Source: Limnovirga sp038203525
GTDB taxonomy: Bacteria > Bacteroidota > Bacteroidia > Chitinophagales > Chitinophagaceae
DNA: 64,000 nucleotides
Direction: 5' to 3'
Assembly (NCBI GenBank): GCA_038203525.1
Contig: JBBRDW010000003.1
Span: 36,979-100,978, forward strand
Of the stretch, positions 33,679 through 42,464 are shown in pieces. Made by a program: the position numbers and the translations under genes. The notes below the pieces were generated by a model that saw only the letters and a program-made list of their open reading frames with translations, was not told where the DNA came from and did not search any database. Numbering within the stretch: the first letter of the stretch is position 1; the number at the start of each line of letters is the position of its first letter.

Positions 33679-34182
33679 TTAATTAAACAACCCTTTTACC
33701 GTATCCATCAAACCACCACCCGAAGAAGATGAGCCGCCGCCGGTAAATTGTTTTAACAAGCCCTGCAGATCAATACCTGAAGTTTTACCACCTGCTAAAT
33801 TACCCACGATACTTTGTAAATCAAAACTACTGTCATTGGGGTCATTTGTCTTATGAACAAACTGCTGCATAACTACAGGTATCAGGCTGGAAGCAATCCC
33901 AGCTGCAGCCGAACCGTCTATTCCAAAACGTCCCATAAGGCTTTGAATAAAGTTGCCCTGTATGCCCTGCGTTACGGTTGAACTACCCGCATTTCCGCTG
34001 TTGCTGAACATATTAACCAGGTCACCCATATTGCCACCTGCCAGTGCGCCTTTTAACCCGTCCACAATTGAATTGGAAGCCATCGATACAGCTTCCTCGT
34101 TATGTTCATTAGGTATCGCTGGATTGTCTATAATAGCGCTTCCCGCATGCTGCTTTACTAAGTCAAGAAGATTTTCAAACAT
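33679..34182 (-). CDS. DUF937-like small Gly/Ser-rich protein
   Basis: This 167-residue soluble protein has no signal peptide. It has repeated short helices (NLLDLVKQHAG, GLKGALAGGNMGDLVNMF, IQSLMGRFGIDGSAAAGI) separated by Gly/Asn-rich turns and a low-complexity GGGSSSSGGG linker before a final helix (LMDTVKGLF). The pattern matches DUF937/YidB-like proteins of Bacteroidota, whose function is not known. It is convergent with cysS and upstream of the M23 peptidase stop by roughly 90 bp in the direction of transcription. Confidence 0.7.
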   Translation of the reverse strand: MFENLLDLVKQHAGSAIIDNPAIPNEHNEEAVSMASNSIVDGLKGALAGGNMGDLVNMFSNSGNAGSSTVTQGIQGNFIQSLMGRFGIDGSAAAGIASSLIPVVMQQFVHKTNDPNDSSFDLQSIVGNLAGGKTSGIDLQGLLKQFTGGGSSSSGGGLMDTVKGLFN

Positions 34183-34268
34183 GATATTTTAGTTTTAGAT
34201 GTTGAAAGTAGCCTTTTTTCTTTGAATGCTTTTGTGGCCGGACTTTTTTGTTGCTGCGTTATAAATAT

Positions 34269-35240
34269 TTAATCCAGACTCTGGTTGGCAGCGGCAGCCA
34301 TTTTCAATAAACGGTCATATTGTTCAGGGCTAAGGTCATTATAGAAATAATAAACTGGATCTACGGGGTCCCCGTTTCTATGTACTTCGTAATGGCAGTG
34401 AGGCCCTGTGCTTTTCCCGGTGCTGCCAACATAACCAATTACTTCACCTCGGGTTATTTTATCGCCCACTCTTACTTTCATCCGCACCATATGCCCATAC
34501 AGTGTTTCGTACCCATAGCCGTGGTTTATTACTACATGGTTACCAAAACCACCGGCATTAAAATCGGCTTCCTTTACAACCCCATCAGCGGTAGCATAAA
34601 TGGGGGTACCCGTTGGCGCAGTAAAATCAAGCCCTGCATGAAATTTAGTAACCTTATAAACAGGGTCAATACGGTAGCCAAAACCTGATGCAATGCGGCT
34701 CAGGTCTTTATTGCTAACCGGCTGAATAGCCGGAATCGCCGCTAAAAGTTGTTCCTTATTTTTAACCATGCCTTCAATCGCACCGTACGATTTTACCTGG
34801 TAAGCAACCCTTAACGTAAGTTTATTCAATTGCCCGGTTAAACTTTTTACCAATTCGGTTTCACCCATGCTTTGCACTAGCTGCACTTCCTTACTTTTTT
34901 CCATTTCCTTCAACCTCGCACTGTCAGGTATAGGTTTCGATTCAAAAATGGATCGGTAAACATTATTGTCGCGGTTCTCAAGTTCCAGCATTTGTTTTTG
35001 AAGCTGTATCAAACGACTGGAAAGTAACGCATACTGCTGCTTCATATCGCTGTTTTCCTGCTGTAAAATTTTTTCTTTTGGCGAATCTATGTATCTAAAA
35101 GCGATCGCAACAATAAGAATAGCCATAGCAATACTTGCAGCAATAAACCCAAACATGCGCAGCAGTTTTACCCGAAAAGGCGTTTCATGCTTTTCATATC
35201 TAAGTGTATGGGTATTGTAGTAGTATTTTATTTTCCTCAT
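34269..35240 (-). CDS. M23 family metallopeptidase with coiled-coil, membrane-anchored
   Basis: This 323-residue protein has one transmembrane helix (about 27-48), a predicted coiled coil (about 55-110) and a C-terminal LytM domain. The zinc ligands are visible: HAGLDF (His, Asp) and GPHCHYEVH (His-X-His). The family cuts peptidoglycan cross-links or activates amidases at division. The N-terminal block MRKIKYYYNTHTLRYEK is typical of Bacteroidota members. It is divergent from alaS; a repeat arm lies between the two promoters. Confidence 0.9.
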   Translation of the reverse strand: MRKIKYYYNTHTLRYEKHETPFRVKLLRMFGFIAASIAMAILIVAIAFRYIDSPKEKILQQENSDMKQQYALLSSRLIQLQKQMLELENRDNNVYRSIFESKPIPDSARLKEMEKSKEVQLVQSMGETELVKSLTGQLNKLTLRVAYQVKSYGAIEGMVKNKEQLLAAIPAIQPVSNKDLSRIASGFGYRIDPVYKVTKFHAGLDFTAPTGTPIYATADGVVKEADFNAGGFGNHVVINHGYGYETLYGHMVRMKVRVGDKITRGEVIGYVGSTGKSTGPHCHYEVHRNGDPVDPVYYFYNDLSPEQYDRLLKMAAAANQSLD

Positions 35241-35262
35241 TCGGCAAACGGAATTTTTATTA

Positions 35263-35313
35263 TGGGCCCAGCCATTTTTTTTATGGCGGCTTCGTTGCGT
35301 CGCACTCTTGTAC
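35263..35313 (+). repeat. Intergenic repeat arm between divergent promoters
   Basis: It starts TGGGCCCAGCC and ends with TTGCGTCGCACTCTTGTAC at 35295-35313. Most copies follow gene ends. This one lies between two 5' ends, 23 bp from the M23 start. Confidence 0.8.
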
Positions 35314-35384
35314 CCAGGTAATTTTTCTCAACAATGAACAGCCCAAACCATGAACTATCATCCATGAACAAACCCTCAAATCCT

Positions 35385-35392
35385 TACCTTTG
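35385..35392 (+). promoter_or_regulatory. -7 promoter element for alaS (TACCTTTG)
   Basis: TACCTTTG matches TAnnTTTG and lies 61 bp before the alaS start, allowing a leader of about 50 nt. Confidence 0.55.
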
Positions 35393-35453
35393 CCGCCCTG
35401 TAAGCAGACAAAGATAAAGGCTTGCAGTCTAATATTTGTTATTCTAAATTTTC

Positions 35454-38087
35454 ATGAAAGCCATGCTTACCAGTTCACAGATAAGGCAACAGTTTCTCTA
35501 CTTTTTTAAATCTAAAGGGCATCATATTGTACCCTCTGCACCCATTGTTATAAAAAACGATCCCACGCTGCTTTTCACCAATGCAGGCATGAACCAGTTT
35601 AAAGATTATTTTCTTGGCAATAAAAAAGCTCCGTATATCCGTGTAGTTGATACACAAAAATGCCTGCGTGTAAGCGGCAAACACAACGATCTGGAAGAAG
35701 TGGGCGTTGATACCTATCACCATACAATGTTCGAAATGCTGGGCAACTGGAGTTTTGGAGATTACTTTAAAAAAGAAGCTATCGCCTGGAGTTGGGAACT
35801 GCTTACCCAAGTTTATAAATTAGATAAAGACCGTTTATATGTAACCATATTTGAAGGAGATGCAAAAGAAGGTTTACCAAGAGATGAAGAGGCATATAAC
35901 GAATGGAAAAAAGTAATTGCAGCAGAACGCATATTGCCCGGTAATAAAAAAGATAATTTCTGGGAAATGGGCGATACCGGTCCCTGCGGCCCCTGTACAG
36001 AAATTCATGTGGATTGCAGAACAGACGAAGATAGAAAACTAGTTGAAGGAAAAACATTGGTAAACAACGATCATCCCCAAGTGATTGAAATTTGGAACAA
36101 TGTATTTATACAATTCAACCGGTTAAAAGATGGCAGCCTTGAACCGCTACCAGCAAAACATGTTGATACAGGTATGGGCTTCGAACGTTTGGTGCGTGTT
36201 ATCCAAAATAAAACATCCAATTACGATACAGATGTTTTTGCAGATACAATAGCCGCAACAGAAAATATAACAGGGAGAAAATACAATGCCTCGGCTGTTG
36301 ACGCTCCCTCCGTTGGTGGGAGTTGGAGGGAGGCTGTAGCATTCCGCGTAATTGCAGATCATATCCGCGCCATCAGTTTTACTATTGCGGACGGACAGTT
36401 ACCTTCAAATACAGGCGCAGGCTATGTTATACGCCGCATACTTCGCCGCGCCGTTCGTTATTATTATTCTTATCTTGATTATAAGCAACCACTTTTATTT
36501 CAGTTATTACCAGTTATTGCAAAACAATTTGAAGAAGTTTTTCCGGAGTTGATTCAGCAATTAGATTTTGTTGGTAAGGTGGTGAAGGAAGAAGAAGATG
36601 CATTTCTAAAAACTGTTGATAAAGGCCTGTTCATGTTGAATGAAGCGACAGCTGATATTTCTGGCGAAGCTGCATTTAAGTTATATGACACCTATGGATT
36701 TCCTTTCGATCTTACTCAATTAGTAGCACAAGAAAAAGGATTATCTGTGGATGAAGAAGGTTTCAAAGCAGAAATGCAGCAACAAAAAAACCGCAGCCGT
36801 GCAGCAGGCGTTATTGATGCACAGGACTGGATCGTACTTGAAGAAAGGCCCATAACCTTTGTTGGTTACGAAGACATCAATGTTACTACCAAAGTACTCA
36901 AATACCGCAGCGTAAAAGCAAAGGGGAAAGAGCAATATCAACTTGTATTGGAAACAACGCCTTTTTATGCTGAAAGCGGCGGACAGGTTGGCGATACAGG
37001 CACACTTTCTTTTGGTGATGAAACAATAACAGTTACCGATACCAGAAAAGAAAATGATCTGATCATTCACTTTACAGATCAACTGCCTGCTAATATTACC
37101 GCGCCGGTAAAGGCTGTAGTAAATACCGCCAAGCGGCTTGAAACTGCTGGTAACCACACTGCAACGCACTTAATGCATGCTGCTTTGCGTAGTGTTTTGG
37201 GTACGCATGTTCAGCAAAAAGGATCGTTGGTAAACAGCGAACACCTGCGTTTCGACTTTTCTCATTTCGCAAAAATGAGCGATGAAGAAATAAGGGCTGT
37301 TGAATTGATTGTGAACAATAAAATTCGCGAAAATATACCTGTTGAAATTGTTAGCATACCCAAAGAAGAAGCACTTAAAAAAGGTGCAATGGCTTTGTTT
37401 GGTGAAAAATATGGCGACACGGTAAGAGTGGTTACAATTGACCCTGCATTTTCAGTTGAGCTATGCGGCGGCACCCATGTTTTTTATACAGGTATGATTG
37501 GCAATTTTAAAATTTTAGCTGAATCTGCAACAGCAGCAGGGGTGCGCAGAATAGAGGCCATTACAGGTATTGCCGCCCAAAATTATTTTTACGATCAGCT
37601 GCACAGCATCAAAGAAATTGCTGCCATGCTTAAAACAAGCGATCCTGTGAAAGCTTTAAAGCAGCTGGTTGATGAAAGCAACGATCTGAAAAAGCGTATT
37701 GAAAGTTTTGAGGCGAAGCAGTTTGTTACCTTGAAAAATGACCTGCTGAATAAAGTACACCAGATAGGCGATGTAAGTTTTATTGGTGAAATTGTAGTAG
37801 TAAGCAATGCAGATGTCTTAAAGAAATTATGTTTCGATCTTAAAAATGAATTAACCAATTATGTAGTGGTACTTGCCGCAAACATAGATGGCAAAGCAAG
37901 TGTAGCCTTATTGCTTGACGACGCAGTTGTTGCTTCAAAAAATCTTGAGGCACCTAAAATTATTAAAGAACATGTTGCTCCATTAATAAAAGGTGGCGGC
38001 GGCGGTCAAAAAACACTGGCCACTGCAGGCGGGCAGGATGCAAGTAATTTAAAGCTGGTGATTGAAAAAGTAAAGTCACTTTTATAA
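35454..38087 (+). CDS. alaS: Alanyl-tRNA synthetase
   Basis: This 877-residue class II synthetase has the usual domain order: aminoacylation (VPSAPIVIKNDPTLLFTNAG motif 1 region; GPCGPCTEIH; GMGFERL), an editing domain with HTATHLMHAALR and CGGTHV zinc ligands, and a C-terminal GGGGGQ oligomerisation region. The length is standard. ATG at 35454 is used; 35463 (MLTSSQIRQQF) is an equally good start. It is an essential housekeeping gene, followed immediately by a perfect hairpin. Confidence 0.96.
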   Translation: MKAMLTSSQIRQQFLYFFKSKGHHIVPSAPIVIKNDPTLLFTNAGMNQFKDYFLGNKKAPYIRVVDTQKCLRVSGKHNDLEEVGVDTYHHTMFEMLGNWSFGDYFKKEAIAWSWELLTQVYKLDKDRLYVTIFEGDAKEGLPRDEEAYNEWKKVIAAERILPGNKKDNFWEMGDTGPCGPCTEIHVDCRTDEDRKLVEGKTLVNNDHPQVIEIWNNVFIQFNRLKDGSLEPLPAKHVDTGMGFERLVRVIQNKTSNYDTDVFADTIAATENITGRKYNASAVDAPSVGGSWREAVAFRVIADHIRAISFTIADGQLPSNTGAGYVIRRILRRAVRYYYSYLDYKQPLLFQLLPVIAKQFEEVFPELIQQLDFVGKVVKEEEDAFLKTVDKGLFMLNEATADISGEAAFKLYDTYGFPFDLTQLVAQEKGLSVDEEGFKAEMQQQKNRSRAAGVIDAQDWIVLEERPITFVGYEDINVTTKVLKYRSVKAKGKEQYQLVLETTPFYAESGGQVGDTGTLSFGDETITVTDTRKENDLIIHFTDQLPANITAPVKAVVNTAKRLETAGNHTATHLMHAALRSVLGTHVQQKGSLVNSEHLRFDFSHFAKMSDEEIRAVELIVNNKIRENIPVEIVSIPKEEALKKGAMALFGEKYGDTVRVVTIDPAFSVELCGGTHVFYTGMIGNFKILAESATAAGVRRIEAITGIAAQNYFYDQLHSIKEIAAMLKTSDPVKALKQLVDESNDLKKRIESFEAKQFVTLKNDLLNKVHQIGDVSFIGEIVVVSNADVLKKLCFDLKNELTNYVVVLAANIDGKASVALLLDDAVVASKNLEAPKIIKEHVAPLIKGGGGGQKTLATAGGQDASNLKLVIEKVKSLL

Positions 38088-38125
38088 CAACAAGTGCCAC
38101 ACTTCGGTGTGTGGCACTTGTTGTT
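38086..38125. repeat. GTGCCAC hairpin A, immediately after alaS
   Basis: AACAACAAGTGCCACAC pairs perfectly over 17 bp with 38109-38125 around TTCGGT. It overlaps the alaS stop codon by two bases. No T-run follows directly. Its central GTGCCAC is shared with hairpins B and C around the RAYT gene. Confidence 0.85.
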
Positions 38126-38201
38126 AATAAATTTTTACTTCCCGATAAATAGTTCTTCGAAATTATAAGTCAGAATGCAATTGCAGAATAATGATACTAC
38201 C

Positions 38202-38250
38202 GTATAAGAGTGCGACGCAACCGGGCTTAATAGTAGCAATATAGCCAGGC
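38202..38250 (-). repeat. Intergenic repeat arm, GCGTCGC subtype
   Basis: The core GTATAAGAGTGCGACGCAA (38202-38220) is in reverse orientation, followed by the outer end GGGCTTAATAGTAGC and AGCCAGGC. It lies between hairpins A and B. Confidence 0.8.
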
Positions 38251-38317
38251 ACATAAAAGCCTTTTCATAATTTTATACTGCAAAATGAGTAAACAAAATA
38301 TCTGCCTTTATAATGCT

Positions 38318-38342
38318 ATGCCACAGAGGAAAAGCGTGGCAT
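38318..38342. repeat. GTGCCAC-type hairpin B, next to the RAYT 3' end
   Basis: ATGCCAC (38318-38324) pairs with GTGGCAT (38336-38342) around 11 bases, 27 bp from the RAYT stop codon. It shares the TGCCAC core with hairpins A and C. Confidence 0.6.
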
Positions 38343-38368
38343 TAATATGCATAAAATTTCTCTATTTT

Positions 38369-38941
38369 TTATTTTGAAATAGTCTGGTAACTTTCTGTAT
38401 AAAGAGTTTTCATATTAAGGCTTAATAATTTAATAGCTAATTCCTTATTGCATAAACTACCATTCCTAAACCCTGCATAATCTTTGAAAGAAGAGAACTC
38501 CCAATCTTCCATTTTGCCTGATAATCCTGCAACCCATGGGTTTTGATGTACATAATTAAAGCAATGAAAGGCATAGTTTCCTTGTTTGTTACCTAACTCC
38601 AAATCTTTACTTTTTGTGTTTTGTACAAAGAGGGAACCTGTACGTTTATTTTGTCTGTTAAAGCCATTGGTATATCCGCTAAGCACACTTTTTAGTGCCG
38701 CAGAAAATGACTGCATTTGTAATGCACCCGCTTTAACTTCAACAATACTTCTCTCGTTGGCACCAATTACAAAATGAAAATGATTGGGCATAAGGCAATA
38801 GGAAAGAATATCGCAAACTGGGAATAGCAGTTTACGCACTTTGGTGAGAAAGTAAATATAGTTGTTCCTGTTATTAAAAACGGGTTGGTTGTTGATGCCC
38901 CTGTTATAAATATGATAGATATTGCCGCAGGTAAGTTGCAT
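38369..38941 (-). CDS. REP-associated tyrosine transposase (Y1, TnpA-REP type)
   Basis: This 190-residue HUH endonuclease has the N-terminal HIYNRGINNQPVF, the HUH motif in SYCLMPNHFHFVI (His-Phe-His) and a downstream Tyr in LSGYTNGFNRQNKRTGSLF as catalytic candidate. Members of this family (RAYTs) are single-copy genes that act on REP hairpins rather than moving as insertion sequences. There are no IS200/IS605 ends or tnpB. Hairpins with a shared GTGCCAC core lie on both sides (38318-38342 and 39001-39027), which fits a REP/RAYT unit. Confidence 0.88.
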   Translation of the reverse strand: MQLTCGNIYHIYNRGINNQPVFNNRNNYIYFLTKVRKLLFPVCDILSYCLMPNHFHFVIGANERSIVEVKAGALQMQSFSAALKSVLSGYTNGFNRQNKRTGSLFVQNTKSKDLELGNKQGNYAFHCFNYVHQNPWVAGLSGKMEDWEFSSFKDYAGFRNGSLCNKELAIKLLSLNMKTLYTESYQTISK

Positions 38942-39000
38942 ACTACAAGCTACACAAAAAATAAGCAGCAGATAGTTTTATGGGTGTTGATTTAAAAAAA

Positions 39001-39027
39001 AGTGCCACGCATTTGAAGCGTGGCACT
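39001..39027. terminator. GTGCCAC hairpin C; also terminator of the CarB-half gene
   Basis: AGTGCCACGC pairs perfectly with GCGTGGCACT around ATTTGAA. Read on the minus strand it is followed by a run of T, so it can terminate the gene ending at 39032. It is also the 5'-side member of the hairpins around the RAYT gene. Confidence 0.8.
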
Positions 39028-39031
39028 GCCG

Positions 39032-40225
39032 TTATTTGCTCAAATACATGCTCTTCTCTTTATATAATGTGCGGAAATATGGATCGCGTAAATCTTTAAT
39101 AAAGCGTATCGCTTCTCCGGTACTCTTCATTTCGGGCCCAAGTTCTTTGTTTACGTTGGGAAACTTATTAAAGCTGAAAACAGGTTCTTTTATCGCAAAG
39201 CCCTGTAGTTTTTTCTCGTAGGTAAAGTCTTTTATTTTGGCAGCGCCCAGCATTACTTTGGTAGCAATATTGAGGTAAGGAATTTGGTATGCTTTTGCAA
39301 TGAAAGGCGTGGTACGGCTGGCTCTTGGGTTGGCTTCTATCACATACACTTTGCCATCTTTAATGGCAAACTGAATATTGATAAGACCGCGTATATCCAG
39401 CGATCTTGCAATTTTTTCAGCATAATATTCCATTGTGGTAATAACGAGTGGCGTAAGATTAAATGCAGGCAGCACCGCATTACTGTCGCCACTGTGTATG
39501 CCCGCAGGTTCTATATGTTCCATTACGCCCATCACATGAAAATCATCTCCATCAAAAATGCCATCGATCTCTGCTTCCTGGCAACGGTCGAGAAAATGAT
39601 CGATCAGTATTTTATTGTCGGGCAAATGTTTTATAAGGCTAATCACCGCTTTTTCCAGTTCATCATCATTTATAACGATGCGCATCCTTTGCCCGCCAAG
39701 TACATAACTTGGACGAACCAGTACGGGGAATCCCACTTTTTTGGCAACTTCAATAGCCTCATCTGCGTTGAAAGCCGTGCCATATTCAGGGTAAGGAATA
39801 TCCAGTTGTTTTAGTAAGTCGCTAAAGCGGCCACGGTCTTCGGCAATATCCATACTGTCGAACGAAGTACCCACGATGCGTATGCCTTTTTCGTGTAAAC
39901 GTTTTGCCAGTTTTAAAGCCGTTTGCCCGCCAAGCTGCACAATAACGCCATCGGGTTTTTCCAGCTCAATAATTTCCCAAAGATGCTCCCAGTAAACCGG
40001 TTCAAAATAAAGCTTGTCGGCCATATCAAAATCGGTGGAAACTGTTTCGGGGTTGCAGTTGATCATGATTGATTCATAACCACATTCTTTTATTGCCAGC
40101 AGGCCATGCACACAGCAGTAGTCAAACTCTATGCCCTGGCCAATTCTGTTGGGGCCACTGCCCAAAACAATAATTTTCTTTTTCTGCGATGGTATAGATT
40201 CGTTGGAGGAAATTGTCTGCTTCAT
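39032..40225 (-). CDS. Carbamoyl-phosphate synthase large subunit, C-terminal half
   Basis: This 397-residue protein corresponds to the second ATP-grasp (carbamate-phosphorylating) half of CarB. It opens with KKKIIVLGSGPNRIGQGIEF, the sequence found at the middle of full-length CarB, and includes GVIVQLGGQTALKLA, PVLVRPSYVLGGQRM and YVIEANPRASRTTPF. The allosteric MGS domain is missing at the C-terminus, and the N-terminal synthetase half is not next to it. It is not a simple truncation: a -7 motif lies 16 bp before the ATG and a terminator follows. Split CarB is known in some archaea and bacteria. Confidence 0.88.
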   Translation of the reverse strand: MKQTISSNESIPSQKKKIIVLGSGPNRIGQGIEFDYCCVHGLLAIKECGYESIMINCNPETVSTDFDMADKLYFEPVYWEHLWEIIELEKPDGVIVQLGGQTALKLAKRLHEKGIRIVGTSFDSMDIAEDRGRFSDLLKQLDIPYPEYGTAFNADEAIEVAKKVGFPVLVRPSYVLGGQRMRIVINDDELEKAVISLIKHLPDNKILIDHFLDRCQEAEIDGIFDGDDFHVMGVMEHIEPAGIHSGDSNAVLPAFNLTPLVITTMEYYAEKIARSLDIRGLINIQFAIKDGKVYVIEANPRASRTTPFIAKAYQIPYLNIATKVMLGAAKIKDFTYEKKLQGFAIKEPVFSFNKFPNVNKELGPEMKSTGEAIRFIKDLRDPYFRTLYKEKSMYLSK

Positions 40226-40240
40226 TTCTTGAGAATTGCG

Positions 40241-40248
40241 CAAAAGTA
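40241..40248 (-). promoter_or_regulatory. -7 promoter element of the CarB-half gene (TACTTTTG)
   Basis: On the minus strand TACTTTTG matches TAnnTTTG, 16 bp before the chosen ATG at 40225. It supports an independent start for this CarB half. Confidence 0.55.
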
Positions 40249-40317
40249 AGGGTATGCGTTGTTTTTGAAAAGATTAATTATTAAGACAGGCGGTTGATAT
40301 TTTAATAAGTTTTTTTT

Positions 40318-40369
40318 GAGCCCGGCTGTATTGCTACTATTGAGCTTTTCTTGCGTCGCACCCTTGTAC
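40318..40369 (+). repeat. Intergenic repeat arm, GCGTCGC subtype
   Basis: A near-consensus arm: GAGCCCGGCTG, TTGCTACTATTGAGC, then the core TTGCGTCGCACCCTTGTAC (40351-40369). It lies between the divergent CarB-half and flavin-protein genes. Confidence 0.85.
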
Positions 40370-40557
40370 TTACGAACGCTTTTCTACAATTACTTGCAAC
40401 ACTGTTCCCATTCCTGGGCTATTAAATACAAAAATGGGTGCTATATTGAGCGTCTGTGCCCCCACAATATTGTTTATAAGCCGGAATGTATTATTTGGTT
40501 TTAAATTTAAAAATGACCAGCCTGATGAAAATCAGCTTTTTGCCAAAGACACGTTGT

Positions 40558-40565
40558 TAGCTTTG
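40558..40565 (+). promoter_or_regulatory. -7 promoter element (TAGCTTTG)
   Basis: TAGCTTTG matches TAnnTTTG, 13 bp before the ATG of the flavin-binding protein gene, implying a very short leader. Confidence 0.5.
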
Positions 40566-40578
40566 CATTAAATTATTA

Positions 40579-41058
40579 ATGATGCTGAGTACATTAGAAA
40601 AAAACGAAATAGAAGAAGTGTTAAAGAATCAGGTAATTGGCCGTATTGGGTGCCATAGCGATGGGGTTACCTATGTTGTACCAATAAGTTACGCATACGA
40701 TGGCTGCTGCATTTACGGTCATACGTTTGAAGGAATGAAAATTAAGATGATGCGCCAAAACCCGGATGTTTGTTTTGAAGTAGATGTTATGGAAAATATG
40801 GCCAACTGGAAAAGTGTAATCTGCTGGGGCCATTTTGAAGAGATTACAGAAGAGGGCGAAAGAAAAGATGCTTTAAAAAAATTACTTGAGCGGGCGCTGC
40901 CAATTATTGCGAGCGAAACAGTTAAAATAACACCGCTCTGGCCTTTTTCAACAGATAATCTGGAACATATAAAAGGGATTATTTACCGTATAAAACTAAG
41001 TGAAAAAACGGGCCGGTACGAACATAACCGCGAGGCGGAGCATTATCCTCAATCCTGA
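40579..41058 (+). CDS. Pyridoxamine 5'-phosphate oxidase-like flavin-binding protein
   Basis: This 159-residue split-barrel protein follows the NimA/PPOx-like pattern: VIGRIGCHSDGVTYVVPISY, then YAYDGCCIYGHTFEGMKIKM and the VCFEVDVMENMANWKSVICW block. These proteins bind FMN or heme/F420-like cofactors and reduce varied substrates. Nitroimidazole reductases (NimA) share this fold, but the substrate is not predictable here. A second Met at 40582 is an alternative start. A repeat arm begins about 50 bp after the stop codon. Confidence 0.83.
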   Translation: MMLSTLEKNEIEEVLKNQVIGRIGCHSDGVTYVVPISYAYDGCCIYGHTFEGMKIKMMRQNPDVCFEVDVMENMANWKSVICWGHFEEITEEGERKDALKKLLERALPIIASETVKITPLWPFSTDNLEHIKGIIYRIKLSEKTGRYEHNREAEHYPQS

Positions 41059-41107
41059 TGGGTAAACGATATAAGCCAGCCGGTCATGGGATGAAAATAG
41101 TTAAAGT

Positions 41108-41160
41108 GTACAAGAGTGCGACGCAACGGAAGTTTAATTAATGCACTATGGCCGGGCCCA
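41108..41160 (-). repeat. Intergenic repeat arm, GCGTCGC subtype
   Basis: The core GTACAAGAGTGCGACGCAA (41108-41126, reverse) ends outward at GCCGGGCCCA. It sits between two convergent gene ends. Confidence 0.8.
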
Positions 41161-41177
41161 TAAAAAGCACTTCGCCT

Positions 41178-42464
41178 TTAGAAGATTTTAAATCTTTCGA
41201 AGCAGCTTTTTTCTAATGCTTCCCTGTGGTCTGGATGTGCAATATTGATAAGCGCTTTTGCACGCTGACGTAAATTTTTACCCCATAAATAAGCAACACC
41301 ATATTCTGTAACTACATAGTGTACATGTGCTCTTGTAGTAACAACACCGGCACCGGCTTTTAAAATGGGTACAATGCGGGCTACACCTTTTGTGGTTCTT
41401 GACGGAATAGCAATAATTGGTTTGCCGCCTTCGCTTAATGCAGCGCCGCGCATAAAATCCATTTGACCGCCCACACCCGAGAATTGATACGTGCCGATCG
41501 AGTCGCTGCATACCTGACCTGTAATATCTATTTCTACTGCGCTGTTTATGGCGATCATTTTATTGTTGCGCCGAATAATATGCGGGTCGTTTACATAGTC
41601 GATATCGAGAAAGGCAAAGGCTGGATTGTCGTTAACGTAGTTGTATAATTTTTTTGAACCCAGCGCAAAAGAGGAGACTGTTTTATTTGGATGTATTTTT
41701 TTATACTTATTGTTTATGATATCTTTTTCTACGAGATCGATAATGCCGTCTGAGCACATTTCTGTATGTACGCCCAGGTCTTTGTGGTTGTGTAATGATT
41801 TTAATACCGCATCTGGTATGGCTCCTATACCCATTTGAATTGTTGACCGGTCGTCTATAAGCCCGGCAACAAAAGAGCCGATTGTTTTTGTTTCGGGGCC
41901 GGATTTTTCGGTAAAATTTGCAGTATGCAGTGCATCTTCGCAATATACCATTGCATTAAACCGGCTGCTGTGAATAAGACCGTCACCATGTGTGCGGGGT
42001 GCATTGGGGTTTACCTGAGCTATAAGATACTTTGCGGTATTTACGGCACTGCGGGCAATATCAACAGACACGCCAAGTGAGCAATAGCCATGTTCATCAG
42101 GAGGAGAAACGTGAACGATGGCCACATCGATGGGCAAAATATTCTGTTTAAAAAGTTCGGGTATCTCGCTTAGAAAAACCGGAACGTAATCTGCAAAACC
42201 ATTATTTACAGCTGTGCGTATGGATTCGGAAACAAATAAAGAGTTTACGTGAAAGCTATCTTGATATTCAGGTTTATCAACATGAATATCTCCGTATACA
42301 CTAATTGAGGTTATTTCAACATTCTGGAGCCTGTAAGCTTCTTTTGCCAGGTTTTCTAAAAGGTAAGTGGGTGTGTGTGCGCTGCCATGAATAAAGACCC
42401 GCTGATTTGATTGAATTACAGATAGTGCTTCTTTTGGGGTAAGATATTCAACCTGCTTGTTCAT
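41178..42464 (-). CDS. Acetyl-CoA hydrolase/CoA-transferase family protein
   Basis: This 428-residue enzyme belongs to the acetyl-CoA hydrolase/4-hydroxybutyrate CoA-transferase group. The catalytic Glu is in LGVHTEMCSDGIIDL, and the CoA-binding GVGGQMDFMRGA and a GSFVAGLIDDRSTIQMGIGA loop are present. It moves CoA between acyl groups such as acetate, succinate or butyrate. The start at 42464 (MNKQVEYLTPKEAL) is preferred over a TTG one codon upstream. It is monocistronic, divergent from the PAS kinase gene. Confidence 0.88.
   Translation of the reverse strand: MNKQVEYLTPKEALSVIQSNQRVFIHGSAHTPTYLLENLAKEAYRLQNVEITSISVYGDIHVDKPEYQDSFHVNSLFVSESIRTAVNNGFADYVPVFLSEIPELFKQNILPIDVAIVHVSPPDEHGYCSLGVSVDIARSAVNTAKYLIAQVNPNAPRTHGDGLIHSSRFNAMVYCEDALHTANFTEKSGPETKTIGSFVAGLIDDRSTIQMGIGAIPDAVLKSLHNHKDLGVHTEMCSDGIIDLVEKDIINNKYKKIHPNKTVSSFALGSKKLYNYVNDNPAFAFLDIDYVNDPHIIRRNNKMIAINSAVEIDITGQVCSDSIGTYQFSGVGGQMDFMRGAALSEGGKPIIAIPSRTTKGVARIVPILKAGAGVVTTRAHVHYVVTEYGVAYLWGKNLRQRAKALINIAHPDHREALEKSCFERFKIF

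Noticed and set aside
38369..38941. IS200/IS605 insertion sequence
   Set aside because: The protein is of the longer RAYT type, there is no tnpB, and the flanks are REP-like hairpins rather than IS ends.
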